Shown here piece after piece: positions 5,170 to 5,234 of a DNA stretch of 5,234 nt. The position numbers and the translations under genes are program-made. The DNA is from an uncultured Clostridia bacterium (GTDB lineage: Bacteria; Bacillota; Clostridia; Oscillospirales; Oscillospiraceae). Location: assembly GCA_947177115.1 (NCBI GenBank), contig CAMWTG010000205.1, forward strand, positions 1 through 5,234, written 5' to 3'. The first letter of the stretch is position 1. Each line of letters begins with the position of its first letter. The notes beneath the pieces were generated by a model. It saw only the letters and a program-made list of their open reading frames with translations. It had not been told where the DNA came from and ran no database searches.

Positions 5170-5234
5170 TGCGGCCCTTCGGGCCGCTGCGCAGTGGTTT
5201 CTATTCGATAGCCCGGGACCTGCGCGGCCCCGGA
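5170..5234 (-). repeat. Right copy of the ~65-bp two-hairpin repeat, inverted
   Basis: Read on the - strand, this segment reproduces 20-83 with about 94% identity, and the 36 bases nearest the window edge are identical. It begins 11 nt after the stop of the adenylation gene. Its inner hairpin at 5171-5187 (GCGGCCC, TTC loop, GGGCCGC) keeps its stem intact while the loop differs from the left copy. The second hairpin runs to the window edge and its last bases are cut off, so the copy may extend further. Only a weak T-rich stretch follows the inner hairpin on the + strand, so it could at most be a poor terminator for the adenylation gene. Confidence 0.85.

Noticed and set aside
5171..5187. Hairpin after the adenylation gene as an intrinsic terminator.
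   Set aside because: No proper T-tract follows on either strand, and the same hairpin occurs upstream of cinA as part of the repeat.
1..5234. CRISPR array, transposase, recombinase or phage genes.
   Set aside because: No regularly spaced direct repeats and no such protein motifs were seen, so the flanking repeats cannot be tied to a local mobility gene.

Overview
This is a GC-rich window in which all four genes lie on the + strand. Each gene has a strong purine-rich Shine-Dalgarno site (AAAGGAG, AAGGAGG, AGGAGG or GGAGG). The high GC content, these ribosome sites, a lipoprotein with a Gram-positive-style acidic/proline-rich linker, and a DltA-like adenylating enzyme suggest a GC-rich Firmicute, such as a gut clostridium of the Oscillospiraceae type. 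That placement is inference from style and was not tested by a search.

Layout: (1) bases 20-83 hold a two-hairpin repeat. (2) cinA (102-1352) encodes a full-length two-domain CinA protein. (3) A 208-nt gap carries a good extended -10 promoter candidate. (4) A membrane-anchored transglutaminase-like protein follows (1561-2325). (5) A 228-nt, visibly AT-richer gap carries a second extended -10 promoter candidate and a long 5'-UTR hairpin. (6) A lipoprotein paralogue of gene 4 follows (2554-3648), with about 77% identity over the shared catalytic domain, hand-counted. (7) Overlapping it by one base is a stand-alone, DltA-like amino-acid adenylating enzyme (3648-5159). (8) From 5170 to the window edge lies a second copy of the opening repeat, in inverted orientation.

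How the genes may work together: the last two are almost certainly co-translated. The two transglutaminase-like proteins look like a tandem duplication whose copies now use different anchors (transmembrane helix versus lipid). Both should sit on the outer face of the membrane with intact Cys-His-Asp triads. The adenylating enzyme is cytoplasmic and needs a carrier-protein partner that is not encoded here. A cell-envelope modification role is plausible but unproven. cinA looks like a housekeeping neighbour with no obvious functional link.

The most unusual structural signal is the pair of roughly 65-bp inverted repeats (about 94% identical by hand alignment) that bracket the whole four-gene block. 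They are either two copies of a dispersed REP-like intergenic element or sites at which the block could invert.
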